From Rhizobiaceae bacterium (lineage in GTDB: Bacteria > Pseudomonadota > Alphaproteobacteria > Rhizobiales > Rhizobiaceae): DNA of 64,000 nucleotides. Position numbers and translations under genes: made by a program. The stretch is from assembly GCA_019635715.1 (NCBI GenBank), contig JAHBYY010000004.1, positions 1 through 64,000 of the forward strand. Direction: 5' to 3'. Below, in pieces: positions 52,699-60,232 of this stretch (its first letter is position 1; every line of letters begins with the position of its first letter). The notes beneath the pieces are model-generated. The model was not told the origin of the DNA, made no database searches, and saw nothing but the letters and a program-made list of their open reading frames with translations.

Positions 52699-52720
52699 CA
52701 CAAGCTTGCCGTCGCATCAT
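52699..52720 (+). promoter_or_regulatory. Weaker flagellar-type promoter upstream of flgJ
   Basis: CACAAG (52699-52704), ten bases, CATCAT (52715-52720), the latter a poorer -10 than in the other copies. The predicted start near 52727 would leave ~30 bases to the TTG at 52757. Confidence 0.45.
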
Positions 52721-52756
52721 CGGCGCCGACAAGAGAGTCAGCAGCGGGCATTCGCC

Positions 52757-53329
52757 TTGGCCATTTCACCTCCCAGCGACATCGTTCTGGACGTCGCGCG
52801 CGCCGTCGAACCGGCGGGGCTGGAGGAGGCGCGCGCCAATCTGGCGAGGCGCGTCGGCGCCGTCGCGCCGACCGGCGCGGATGCCGCGTTCAGCCTGACC
52901 GGCTCCGCTTCGGCCGGCGGCAAGGCCGGCGCCCGAACCGCCGAGGTTGCCGGCGAGGCCGACACCTACAAGCGCTTCGAGGCGGTCGTCCTGCAGACCT
53001 TCGTGCAGGCGATGATGCCCAAGGAGGCCGAGGCGGTCTACGGCAAGGGCCTGGCCGGCGACATGTGGAAGTCGATGATGGCCGGCAAGATCGCCGACGT
53101 GATGGCCGACCGCGGCGGCATCGGCATCGCCGATTCGCTGGTCGCCGCCCACTACCGGGACGGCGAAAGGAAGGTGGCCGTCGGCGCGCTGTCGGGAGGC
53201 CCCGAAAAGGCCGGCATCGACGAGCAGAGGCTGCTCTCCGCCGCCCTCGTGCAGGAACTGCAGCGCAAGGCCGCGCAAACCCTCCAAACCGACGATAGCG
53301 CCGCCATTTCCGCCGGCGGACGCGGCTGA
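52757..53329 (+). CDS. flgJ: Rod-binding protein, FlgJ N-terminal-domain type
   Basis: A 190-residue protein whose middle (YKRFEAVVLQTFVQAMMPKEAEAVYGKGLAGDMWKSMMAGKIADVMADRGGIGIADSLV) is the rod-capping domain of FlgJ. The C-terminal muramidase domain of enteric FlgJ is absent, as is usual in alphaproteobacteria; the lytic transglycosylase after fliK may supply that activity. No ATG or GTG fits; TTG 52757 is chosen because the promoter motif lies ~40-60 bp before it and the family N-terminus begins about there. Earlier in-frame codons overlap the upstream gene. Confidence 0.85.
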   Translation: MAISPPSDIVLDVARAVEPAGLEEARANLARRVGAVAPTGADAAFSLTGSASAGGKAGARTAEVAGEADTYKRFEAVVLQTFVQAMMPKEAEAVYGKGLAGDMWKSMMAGKIADVMADRGGIGIADSLVAAHYRDGERKVAVGALSGGPEKAGIDEQRLLSAALVQELQRKAAQTLQTDDSAAISAGGRG

Positions 53330-53337
53330 AAGGAAAG

Positions 53338-53736
53338 ATGCCGGGAATGAGCGATCACACCGCTTTCATGGACACGCCGGCCGCCGGCCGCCCCGTCAGC
53401 CTGTCGATCATCATCGGGCGCATCGAGGAGGCCGTGGAGGCGGAGACCATCGGCCTGAAGACCGACCGCCATTTCGACCTCCAGTCGTCGAATGCGCGCA
53501 AGAGCCGCTATCTCTACGAACTCACCCGCGCCATGAAAGGCGTCGGCGAAGCCGACTTCATCGCGGAGCATCGCGACGGCATCAAGCGCCTGAAGGAGAA
53601 GCTCGCACGCAACGAAGCGGCCATCAGGGCGCATCTCAATGCGGTGAGCGAGGTGGCGCAACTGATGCAGAATGCCATTCGCCATGCCGAGACCGACGGA
53701 ACCTACTCGGCCGGCGAGTTCGGATACGGACTATGA
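53338..53736 (+). CDS. FlgN-like flagellar chaperone (putative)
   Basis: A 132-residue helical protein (SLSIIIGRIEEAVEAETIGLKTDRHFDLQSSNARKSRYLYELTRAMKG; HRDGIKRLKEKLARNEAAIRAHLNAVSEVAQLMQNAIRHAETDGTYSA). The helical pattern, and the final YSAGEFGYG, recall FlgN-type chaperones for FlgK/FlgL. Such genes follow flgJ in rhizobial clusters. GAAAGGAAAG is a good ribosome site, and it overlaps the next gene by ATGA. Confidence 0.62.
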   Translation: MPGMSDHTAFMDTPAAGRPVSLSIIIGRIEEAVEAETIGLKTDRHFDLQSSNARKSRYLYELTRAMKGVGEADFIAEHRDGIKRLKEKLARNEAAIRAHLNAVSEVAQLMQNAIRHAETDGTYSAGEFGYGL

Positions 53737-54278
53737 TCAAATTCATCCTCGCGGCGATCTGGATCTGCGTGGCGACGCTCGGCGCCGTCGTCTTCGCGTT
53801 CCAGTCCGCGGGAGCGAAGGTCGACGCACCGTCGGCGACCGAGCCGAGCATGATGGGCGGCCTCGACTATGTGAAGACCGAGGTCATCTCCGTGCCCCTC
53901 ATCCGCGAAGGCGAGGTGGCGGGCTATTTCCTGTCGCGGCTCGTCTACACCGTCAATCCGGAGGAGATGAAGAAGCTGACGGTCCCGGCGAACGCCATCA
54001 TCACCGATTCCGTCTATTCCTATATCTATTCGAGCCCTGAGGTGGATTTCAGCCGCACCGACAGGCTGGATCTCGACGCGTTCCGCACGCATATGCGCAA
54101 GGCGATCAATGAAAGGGTCAAGTACGATCTGGTGCAGGACGTTCTGGTCGAGCAGGTCGACTACCTGACCAAGGCCGAGATTCGCGACAACGCCATAAAG
54201 CGCCGCAGCAAGGCACCCAAGGCCCAGAAGAAGCCGGAACCGGCAGCCGAAGGCGGCCACGCGGCCCCTGCGCACTGA
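53733..54278 (+). CDS. Flagellar-cluster membrane protein, possibly FliL-like
   Basis: A 181-residue bitopic protein. The N-terminal membrane helix spans ~4-24 (FILAAIWICVATLGAVVFAFQ), and the outside domain includes YVKTEVISVPLIREGEVAGYFLSRLVYTVNPEEMKKL, AFRTHMRKAINERVKYDLVQDVLVEQVDYL and a Lys/Pro/Ala-rich tail. The spacing of strands and the final helix resembles FliL, of which a clear copy exists at 30927. It is the last flagellar gene. A stator-related role is inference. Confidence 0.6.
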   Translation: MIKFILAAIWICVATLGAVVFAFQSAGAKVDAPSATEPSMMGGLDYVKTEVISVPLIREGEVAGYFLSRLVYTVNPEEMKKLTVPANAIITDSVYSYIYSSPEVDFSRTDRLDLDAFRTHMRKAINERVKYDLVQDVLVEQVDYLTKAEIRDNAIKRRSKAPKAQKKPEPAAEGGHAAPAH

Positions 54279-54420
54279 TCCGCGCCGTCCTGCCGCAAGG
54301 TCGGGCCCGCCTGGGTTGACCGCGAACTGCGCGCACGCCTAAACGTTTGGGGAACCGCGCGGCCTACCTGACCGCCTGCGCCGCATCGACCCCCGACGAA
54401 CGAACCCAGGAGATCCTCCC

Positions 54421-54702
54421 ATGAGCATCACGGACGTAGCCGACAAGTTGCGCCCCAGCGTCGCCCGCGCCGATTTCGACGGCTCGGTCAAGTTCGACAC
54501 CGGCGGCGACGGCGTGCTCGTCATCAAGGACGGCGAGATTTCGACCACCGACGTGCCCACCGACTGCACCATCAGCCTGTCCCTGGACGATCTGGAAGCG
54601 CTGATCGCAGGCGATCTCAACCCGACGATGGCCTTCATGACCGGCAAGATCAAGGTGGCCGGCGACATGGGCGTCGCCATGGCGCTCAGCAAGCTTCTCT
54701 GA
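54421..54702 (+). CDS. SCP2 sterol-binding domain protein
   Basis: A 93-residue single-domain protein of the SCP2 lipid-carrier fold. The family stretch is TISLSLDDLEALIAGDLNPTMAFMTGKIKVAGDMGVAMALSKL, preceded by VKFDTGGDGVLVIKDGEI. Such small proteins may bind fatty acyl or other hydrophobic ligands. A good ribosome site (AGGAG) precedes the ATG. There is no apparent link with the flagellar genes upstream. Confidence 0.88.
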   Translation: MSITDVADKLRPSVARADFDGSVKFDTGGDGVLVIKDGEISTTDVPTDCTISLSLDDLEALIAGDLNPTMAFMTGKIKVAGDMGVAMALSKLL

Positions 54703-54720
54703 CAGAACCGTCGGGTGCGG

Positions 54721-54744
54721 GGCGCGTCCGGAGCCGGGCGCGCC
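54721..54744 (+). terminator. Candidate terminator after the SCP2 gene
   Basis: GGCGCG (54721-54726) pairs with CGCGCC (54739-54744) around a GC-rich loop that can pair further; only a short CTT follows. It lies between convergent genes. Confidence 0.4.
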
Positions 54745-54755
54745 TTCTGTCCTGT

Positions 54756-55439
54756 TCAGGCCGCGGCGCGGAAGCGCGGCGGCTGGCCGGTTCGCCGCCC
54801 GCTCGCCTTGACGATGCCGGCCGCGCCGTCGAGTGCCCCGGTCCGCAGCTCCAGCGCCAGGAAGCGGTCGCGCTCATAGGGGCCGGGCATCGCCAGGCTG
54901 GCCGTCTTGTCGGCGCCAAAGCCGAAGCGCCCATAGTAGGGCGCGTCTCCGACGAGCAGGATGGCGGCGTGGCCGAGCCGCCGCGCCTCGGCGACCGCAT
55001 GACGCATCAGTTTCGAACCGATACCGGCTCCCTTGAGCGAGGGATCGACCGCGAGCGGGCCGAGCAGAAGCGCGGCCGGCCCGCCCTCGCCCGCCGTCAC
55101 GTCCCAGAGCCGCACGGTGCCGACAATTCCGCCGTCCGCGCCCCGCGCCACGAAAGCCAGGCCCTCGGCCGGACGGCGGCCCCGACGCAGCTTTTCCGAA
55201 GATCTGCGCTTGCGCGCCGGCCCCATGGCACGGTCGAGCAGGGCTTCGCGGGCAACGACATCGTCTGCCTGTTCGGCGGTGATTGAGATAGAGACCCCCT
55301 CACCCGGCTCGCTGCGCGAGCCACCCTCTCCCCAACGGGGAGAGGAGGGCGCAAGCGCCGCCGCCGGCTTCTTCTCCCCGATGGGGAGAAGGTGGCGCGA
55401 AGCGCCGGATGAGGGGGTATTCAAAGCAAAAGCATTCAC
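54756..55439 (-). CDS. GNAT-family N-acetyltransferase with its start in a repeat
   Basis: The recognisable protein (about 180 residues) runs from VSISITAEQADDVVAREALLD to the stop. The acetyl-CoA-binding loop is in LGPLAVDPSLKGAGIGSKLMRHAVAEARRLG, followed by AILLVGDAPYYGRFGFG, the YhbS-like N-acetyltransferase pattern. The substrate is unknown. No ATG, GTG or TTG stands at the natural N-terminus near 55295, because the palindromic element 55294-55418 abuts it. The open frame continues through the element to GTG 55439, used here as a provisional start, so about 50 residues would be repeat-encoded. The gene may be altered or broken at its 5' end. Confidence 0.65.
   Translation of the reverse strand: MNAFALNTPSSGASRHLLPIGEKKPAAALAPSSPRWGEGGSRSEPGEGVSISITAEQADDVVAREALLDRAMGPARKRRSSEKLRRGRRPAEGLAFVARGADGGIVGTVRLWDVTAGEGGPAALLLGPLAVDPSLKGAGIGSKLMRHAVAEARRLGHAAILLVGDAPYYGRFGFGADKTASLAMPGPYERDRFLALELRTGALDGAAGIVKASGRRTGQPPRFRAAA
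55294..55418. repeat. Palindromic repeat element at the 5' end of the acetyltransferase gene
   Basis: The outer arms ACCCCCTCACCCGGC (55294-55308) and GCCGGATGAGGGGGT (55404-55418) are complementary at 14 of 15 bases. Inside are two hairpins, CTCTCCCC-AAC-GGGGAGAG and TTCTCCCC-GAT-GGGGAGAA. It belongs to the same style of element as those near 7.9, 58.5 and 61.4 kb. Confidence 0.8.
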
Positions 55440-55541
55440 GGCAGGCGATCCTTCACGAGCGGAAGAGTTCGTTCCACAAGCGAGCCCGTCCGCCGGCGCT
55501 GGCGCCGGCGATCGGGACAATCCGAGACGGCTTGCGCCGCC

Positions 55542-56675
55542 TCAGATCACATAGGATCGGAGCGGCTCGAAGCCGTTGAAGGCGACTGCCGAGTAGGTCG
55601 TCGTATAGGCGCCGGTGCCCTCGATCAGCACTTCATCGCCGATGGTCAGCGACAGCGGCAGCGGATACGGCGTCTTCTCGTACATGACGTCGGCCGAATC
55701 GCAGGTCGGTCCGGCGAGCACGCAAGGCGCCACCTCGCCGCCGTCATGCCGCGTCACGATCGGGTAGCGGATCGCCTCGTCCATCGTCTCGGCGAGACCG
55801 CCGAACTTGCCGATGTCGAGATAGACCCAGCGCACATTGTCATTGTCGGCCTTCTTGGAGATCAGCACGACTTCCGACTTGATGACGCCTGCATTGCCGA
55901 CCATGCCGCGGCCCGGCTCGATGATGGTCTCCGGGATCTGGTTGCCGAAATGCTTGCGCAAGCTGCCGAAGATCGCCTGTCCATAGGCCTGCGCCGCCGG
56001 CACGTCCTTCAGGTAGCGGGTCGGAAACCCGCCGCCCATGTTGACCATCTTCAGCACGATGCCTTCCTCGGCGAGCGTCGCGAACACCTTCTTCGCGTCG
56101 CCGAGCGCACGATCCCAGGCGGTCAGGTCGCACTGCTGCGAACCGACGTGGAACGACACGCCATAGGCGTCGAGCCCGCGCGCCTTCGCATGGCGCAGCA
56201 CGTCGACCGCCATCGCCGGCACGCAGCCGAACTTGCGCGACAGCGGCCACTCGGCGCCTTCGCCGTCGGTCAGCACGCGGCAGAACACGCGAGCGCCGGG
56301 GGCGGCGCGCGCGATCTTGTCGACCTCCTCGACGCAGTCCACCGCAAACAGCCGGATGCCGAGTTCGTAGGCGCGAAGAATGTCGCGCTCCTTCTTGATG
56401 GTGTTGCCGAAGGAGATACGGTCCGCCGGCGCACCCGCGTCCATCGCCATCTCGACCTCGGCAACGCTCGCGGTATCGAAGGAAGAACCCATCGCGGCCA
56501 GCAGGCGCAGGATCTCCGGCGCCGGATTTGCCTTCACCGCGTAGTAGATCTTGGAATCCGGCAGCGCCTTCTCGAAGGCGTGGAAATTGTCGCGCACCAC
56601 GTCGAGATCGACGACCAGGCAAGGGCCGGCCGGACGTCGGGTGGCGAGGAAGTCGAGGACGCGCTGAGTGGCCAT
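55542..56675 (-). CDS. odc: Ornithine (lysine/arginine-type) decarboxylase, alanine-racemase fold
   Basis: A 377-residue PLP enzyme of fold III that makes putrescine from ornithine. The PLP lysine is K48 in YYAVKANPAPE. Other elements are FDTASVAEVEMAMDAG, FGNTIKKERDI, DAYGVSFHVGSQQCD, KMVNMGGGFPTRYL, EPGRGMVGNAG, and near the C-terminus GPTCDSADVMYE with the active-site Cys-Asp pair. ATG 56675 is chosen because GGAG lies six bases upstream; ATG 56678 is the alternative. A long structured leader precedes it. Lysine may also be accepted, as in rhizobial Odc2-type enzymes. Confidence 0.93.
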   Translation of the reverse strand: MATQRVLDFLATRRPAGPCLVVDLDVVRDNFHAFEKALPDSKIYYAVKANPAPEILRLLAAMGSSFDTASVAEVEMAMDAGAPADRISFGNTIKKERDILRAYELGIRLFAVDCVEEVDKIARAAPGARVFCRVLTDGEGAEWPLSRKFGCVPAMAVDVLRHAKARGLDAYGVSFHVGSQQCDLTAWDRALGDAKKVFATLAEEGIVLKMVNMGGGFPTRYLKDVPAAQAYGQAIFGSLRKHFGNQIPETIIEPGRGMVGNAGVIKSEVVLISKKADNDNVRWVYLDIGKFGGLAETMDEAIRYPIVTRHDGGEVAPCVLAGPTCDSADVMYEKTPYPLPLSLTIGDEVLIEGTGAYTTTYSAVAFNGFEPLRSYVI

Positions 56676-56679
56676 CATG

Positions 56680-57111
56680 TTCTCCGTCTCGCGCCGTTTC
56701 CGGCGCGCGCAAAGACTCGGGCGTTGCCGGCACGCAGCCATGCGACGCTCGGTTGGACAAAGGCGGGACAGCGATCCGATGGAACCAGCCGGTGGAGACC
56801 CCGGAACCATCGAACACCGTCTCGCGGCGATGGATCTTCCGGCCGCCCGGCCGAAACATCCGCTTTGTCTGCCTTGGCTTGGATGGGAGATCCCAACCGC
56901 ACTGCCGGCAATGAGGGTGTGCCTCTTCAGTAACCCCGGCCTTTGGAGAGCCGGTAGAGACTAGAAAGGCCCGCACCGTCGTTGCTTCAAGGCGTCCTCG
57001 GATCGGCGGCTGGCCGCTGAACCGACCGGGTTCGTTACTCCCCGGTTACCTGCCCGACTTCTCGCCATTCCGAGATCGGGGGACGCCCACAGGCACGTGC
57101 GACTTTGGGCA
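56680..57111 (-). promoter_or_regulatory. Long structured 5' leader of the decarboxylase gene (speF-motif candidate)
   Basis: The 545-bp gap upstream of the decarboxylase has no convincing gene. Read on the minus strand the leader shows several helices. One is CCATCG with CGATGG (plus-strand 56807-56812 and 56828-56833). Another is CGGCC-GGGC-GGCCG (56840-56853). A long-range pair is GACAAAG with CTTTGTC (56863-56869 and 56756-56762). A conserved 'speF' RNA motif upstream of ornithine decarboxylase genes was described in alphaproteobacteria by Corbino and co-workers (2005). Position, size and sequence feel fit it. The metabolite or protein it senses is not known to me. Confidence 0.65.
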
Positions 57112-57117
57112 AGGGCG

Positions 57118-57146
57118 GATATAGGGACCGCGCCTGTCACAATCAA
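57118..57146 (-). promoter_or_regulatory. Candidate promoter for the decarboxylase leader
   Basis: On the minus strand TTGATT (57141-57146) and TATATC (57118-57123) are 17 bases apart. The transcript would begin near 57111 and carry a ~435-base leader, which matches a long regulatory RNA. Confidence 0.5.
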
Positions 57147-57220
57147 CGAAAAAATGCGGCGGCCTTGCAATTCTCGTCCCATCGAACAATTGTGCCCTGA
57201 CCTACCCGAAATGGTGAACG

Positions 57221-58414
57221 ATGAGCACGATCCCAGACCATCTCAACGCTTTCGTGCCCGCCACGCAAGTTACTGTTTCAAATAGTCTTTCCGGCCCACT
57301 CGCCGGATATTCGCTCGCCGTGAAGGACATTTTCGACGTCGAGGGCCTGGTGACCGGCTGCGGCAACCCGGTGAAGATGCGTGACGGCATGCCGGCCTTG
57401 CGCAGCGCATCCTGCATTCGGGCGCTTCTCGATGCCGGCGCGCGATTCGCCGGCAAGACCGTCACCGACGAACTGGCCTTCTCGCTGTTCGGCCAGAACC
57501 TGCATTATCCCCTGCCGGTGAACCCCGCGGCACCGGAGCGCTACACCGGCGGATCGTCCTGCGGCTCGGCCGCCGCGGTCGCCGGCGGCCTGGCCGACAT
57601 CGCCTTCGGCTCGGATACGGGCGGCTCGGTGCGCGCCCCGGCCAGCTTCTGCGGCCTGATCGGTCTGCGCACCACGTTCGGCCGCATTGCGATCGACGGC
57701 ACCATGCCGCTCGCCTCCTCCTTCGATACCGTCGGCTGGTTCGCCCGCGACATCGGCCTCTACGAAACCGTGGGCGAAATCCTGCTCGGCGCGGACACCC
57801 ACACCACACCGCCGACCAAATCCGTCTCGCTCGCCACCCTGGATGAGTTGGTCTCCGGACCCGCTGAAGCGAAGGAGTATGAGCGCATGCGCGGCCAGGT
57901 GCCGCTGCCTCTCGCCCGGCTGTCGGGCTGGCCGTTCACCGCCACGCCCGACGAACTTTACTTCGCCTTCCGCAATCTGCAGGCACTGGAAGCCTGGGAG
58001 GCGCATGGCGACTGGATCGTCAGGCACGAGGACAGCCTCGCGCCGCACACGCGCGACCGCTTCCGATTCGCCCTATCTGTCGACCCGGGCATTGTGGAGC
58101 CGACCCAGGAACTCCGGGCCCGCTTCCGCTCCGAGATCGAGGCCCTGCTCGGTGACGACACGATGCTCGTCCTGCCCACCGTTCCCGGCGCATCGCCGCT
58201 GAAGACCACGCCTCCCGATGTTCTGCAGACATATCGCGAGCGCGCGCTCCACCTTCTGTGCCTCTCCGGCCTCTCCGGGCTGCCGCAGATCACCCTGCCG
58301 CTCGGAACCGTCGATGGCGCCCCCTTCGGCCTTTCGCTGCTCGGGCCGCGCGGCAGCGACCGGGCGCTGATCGCGATGGGGCGCCGGATTCTAGGCAACG
58401 CCGGCACCGCATGA
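57221..58414 (+). CDS. Amidase-signature family enzyme
   Basis: A 397-residue amidase with the Ser-cisSer-Lys triad: K35 in SLAVKDIFD, the cis-Ser in YTGGSSCGSAAAVAGG (near residue 110) and the nucleophile Ser in GSDTGGSVRAPASFCGLIGLR (near 132). Members hydrolyse small amides such as indoleacetamide, nicotinamide-like compounds or amino-acid amides; the substrate here is unknown. At under 400 residues it is on the short side for the family. It is divergent from the decarboxylase. Confidence 0.9.
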   Translation: MSTIPDHLNAFVPATQVTVSNSLSGPLAGYSLAVKDIFDVEGLVTGCGNPVKMRDGMPALRSASCIRALLDAGARFAGKTVTDELAFSLFGQNLHYPLPVNPAAPERYTGGSSCGSAAAVAGGLADIAFGSDTGGSVRAPASFCGLIGLRTTFGRIAIDGTMPLASSFDTVGWFARDIGLYETVGEILLGADTHTTPPTKSVSLATLDELVSGPAEAKEYERMRGQVPLPLARLSGWPFTATPDELYFAFRNLQALEAWEAHGDWIVRHEDSLAPHTRDRFRFALSVDPGIVEPTQELRARFRSEIEALLGDDTMLVLPTVPGASPLKTTPPDVLQTYRERALHLLCLSGLSGLPQITLPLGTVDGAPFGLSLLGPRGSDRALIAMGRRILGNAGTA

Positions 58415-58425
58415 TCCCGATGGCG

Positions 58426-58554
58426 CCTGCCCCCTCCGCCTCGCGTTCGCTCGGCACCTCCCCCGCCTCGCAGGGGAGGATCGCGGCTGCGGACGGCCGC
58501 AACGCAAATCCTCCCCTGTTTACGGGGGAGGTGGCGCGAAGCGCCGGAGGAGGC
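58426..58554. repeat. Palindromic repeat element between the amidase and LysR genes
   Basis: CACCTCCCCCG...CAGGGGAGGA on the left and TCCTCCCCTG...CGGGGGAGGTG on the right are inverted copies, with CCCTCCG/CGGAGG at the outer ends and CGCGAAGCGCC in the right arm, as in the element at 55294-55418. It fills most of the gap between the two genes. Confidence 0.7.
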
Positions 58555-58586
58555 GTCCCGCATCTCTTCCTAAAGGCTCGCATGAT

Positions 58587-59486
58587 ATGGACACGCTGAC
58601 CCGCATGCGCGCCTTCATCGACGTGGTCGAGGCGGAAGGCTTTTCCGCCGCCGGCCGCAAGATCGGCCGATCCAAGGCGCTGCTGTCGAAATATGTGCGC
58701 GAACTGGAGGACGAACTCGGCGCCCTGCTGCTCAACCGCACGACCCGGCAATTCTCGCTCACCGAGGCCGGCCACACCTACTACCGGCGCGCCTCCGAAC
58801 TGGTCCGCGAGATCGACAGTCTCGCCGACACGGTGCGCGAATCCTCCGGCGACGTGCGCGGCCGCATCAAGCTGTCGGCGCCCCGCACCTTCGCCGACGC
58901 GCCGATCGGCCAGTCGCTGATCGACTTCGCCAGGGAGCATCCGGAGATCACCCTGGAGATCCAGCTCGACGACCGCTTCGTCGACCTCGTCGAGGAGGGC
59001 TTCGACCTCGCCGTGCGGATCACCCGCCTCGAAAGCTCCTCGCTGATCGCCCGGCGCCTCTCGCCCTTTTCCGTCAGGCTCTGCGCATCGCCCGAGATCG
59101 TGCGGAAGCTCGGCCTGCCGGAGAAGCCGCAGGATCTGGCAAACCTTCCCTGCGTCGTCGACACCAACGGCCGCTGGCTGTCGAACTGGCCCTTCGTCAA
59201 CGAGGCCGGCGAAACCACTTCGGTCTCCGTCACCAGCCGCATCGAGGTGAACAGCCCCATGGCGGCGCGCGCCGCCGCCGTCTCCGGCCTCGGCTGGGCG
59301 ATCCTGCCCGATTTCATCGCGGCTCCCGACATCGCCGCCGGCAGGCTCGTCGCCGCGCTCGACGAGCGCATCCCCAAGGGCGGCGGCATCTTCGCGGTCT
59401 ATCCGCATCGCCGCTATCTGCCGGCCAAGGTGCGCGTCTTCGTCGATTTCCTGGTGCAGTGGTTCCGGCAGAACGCACCATCGTGA
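58587..59486 (+). CDS. LysR-family transcriptional regulator
   Basis: A 299-residue regulator. The helix-turn-helix lies at residues ~1-60 (MRAFIDVVEAEGFSAAGRKIGRSKALLSKYVRELEDELGALLLNRTTRQFSLTEAG). The effector domain follows (GRIKLSAPRTFADAPIGQSLIDFAREHPEITLEIQLDDRFVDLVEEGFDLAVRI). It belongs to the subgroup with the DLAVRI pattern common in regulators of small oxidoreductase genes. The target is not clear; the repeat element separates it from the amidase. Confidence 0.92.
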   Translation: MDTLTRMRAFIDVVEAEGFSAAGRKIGRSKALLSKYVRELEDELGALLLNRTTRQFSLTEAGHTYYRRASELVREIDSLADTVRESSGDVRGRIKLSAPRTFADAPIGQSLIDFAREHPEITLEIQLDDRFVDLVEEGFDLAVRITRLESSSLIARRLSPFSVRLCASPEIVRKLGLPEKPQDLANLPCVVDTNGRWLSNWPFVNEAGETTSVSVTSRIEVNSPMAARAAAVSGLGWAILPDFIAAPDIAAGRLVAALDERIPKGGGIFAVYPHRRYLPAKVRVFVDFLVQWFRQNAPS

Positions 59487-59562
59487 CGAATTGCGTCGCC
59501 CTTCCGTCCAATTTTCGCCCGCTTTCTGATAGCCTCTCGCCACCTGAATCGGCGAAAGACGC

Positions 59563-60228
59563 TTGATGCGATATCCCCGCCTTGCCACGCTCGCGGCCTC
59601 CGCCGCCGCCCTGCTTGCCGCCACGGCGCCGGCGCAGGTCCATCCGCACGTCTTCGCCGATGCACGGCTCGAGGTGATGGTCAATCCGGACGGGACGGTG
59701 AAGTCGCTGCGCCATGTCTGGCGCTTCGACGACCTGTTCTCCTCCACGGTGCTGATGGAGTTCGACAAGAACTCCGACCTGCAGCTCGACGAAGCGGAAC
59801 TGCAGGACGTCGCCAACACCGTTCACGAATCGCTGGCCGAGTACAACTATTTCCAGCTCGTCACCCTCGACGGCAAGGACGTCGCGATGACGCCGCCGCC
59901 GCACCTCGTCGCGACCTTCGAGGACCAGCAGTTGATGATCCTGTTCGAGTCCGAGCCAAAGGCGCCGCTGAAGCTGGCCGGCAAGCTCGCCTTCAGCGTC
60001 TACGATCCGACCTTCTACACGGCGATCGACTTTACCGACGACCAGAATCTCGTTGTCACCCCGATGCCGGGGACCTGCACGCGCACCGTGGTCCGGCCGG
60101 ACCCCGACCAGATCATCGCCAACAATTCCTCGACGCTGACCGAAGCCTTCTTCAACGATCCGGCAGGTACGGACATGACCAAGATCTTCGCGACGCGGCT
60201 CGAGCTGGATTGCCGCGCGGAAGGCTGA
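59563..60228 (+). CDS. DUF1007 family periplasmic protein
   Basis: A 221-residue exported protein: signal peptide at ~5-24, then HPHVFADARLEVMVNPDG, the family start with potential metal-binding His residues. It also contains an EF-hand-like loop (D-K-N-S-D-L-Q-L-D-E-A-E near residue 70). It precedes a NicO-type transporter by 4 bp, and the pair is a recurrent unit, so it is probably the periplasmic partner in nickel or cobalt handling. Confidence 0.87.
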   Translation: MMRYPRLATLAASAAALLAATAPAQVHPHVFADARLEVMVNPDGTVKSLRHVWRFDDLFSSTVLMEFDKNSDLQLDEAELQDVANTVHESLAEYNYFQLVTLDGKDVAMTPPPHLVATFEDQQLMILFESEPKAPLKLAGKLAFSVYDPTFYTAIDFTDDQNLVVTPMPGTCTRTVVRPDPDQIIANNSSTLTEAFFNDPAGTDMTKIFATRLELDCRAEG

Positions 60229-60232
60229 AGAC

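Noticed and set aside
54288..54310. Possible eighth copy of the flagellar promoter motif (CGCAAG) upstream of the SCP2 gene
   Set aside because: The bases ten positions downstream (CCTGGG) do not resemble a -10, and the gene is not flagellar.
55840..56976. Open frame starting in the decarboxylase leader that could be a regulatory leader peptide
   Set aside because: It continues hundreds of codons in a shadow frame of the decarboxylase. The leader sequence is better explained as structured RNA, though a short uORF cannot be fully excluded.
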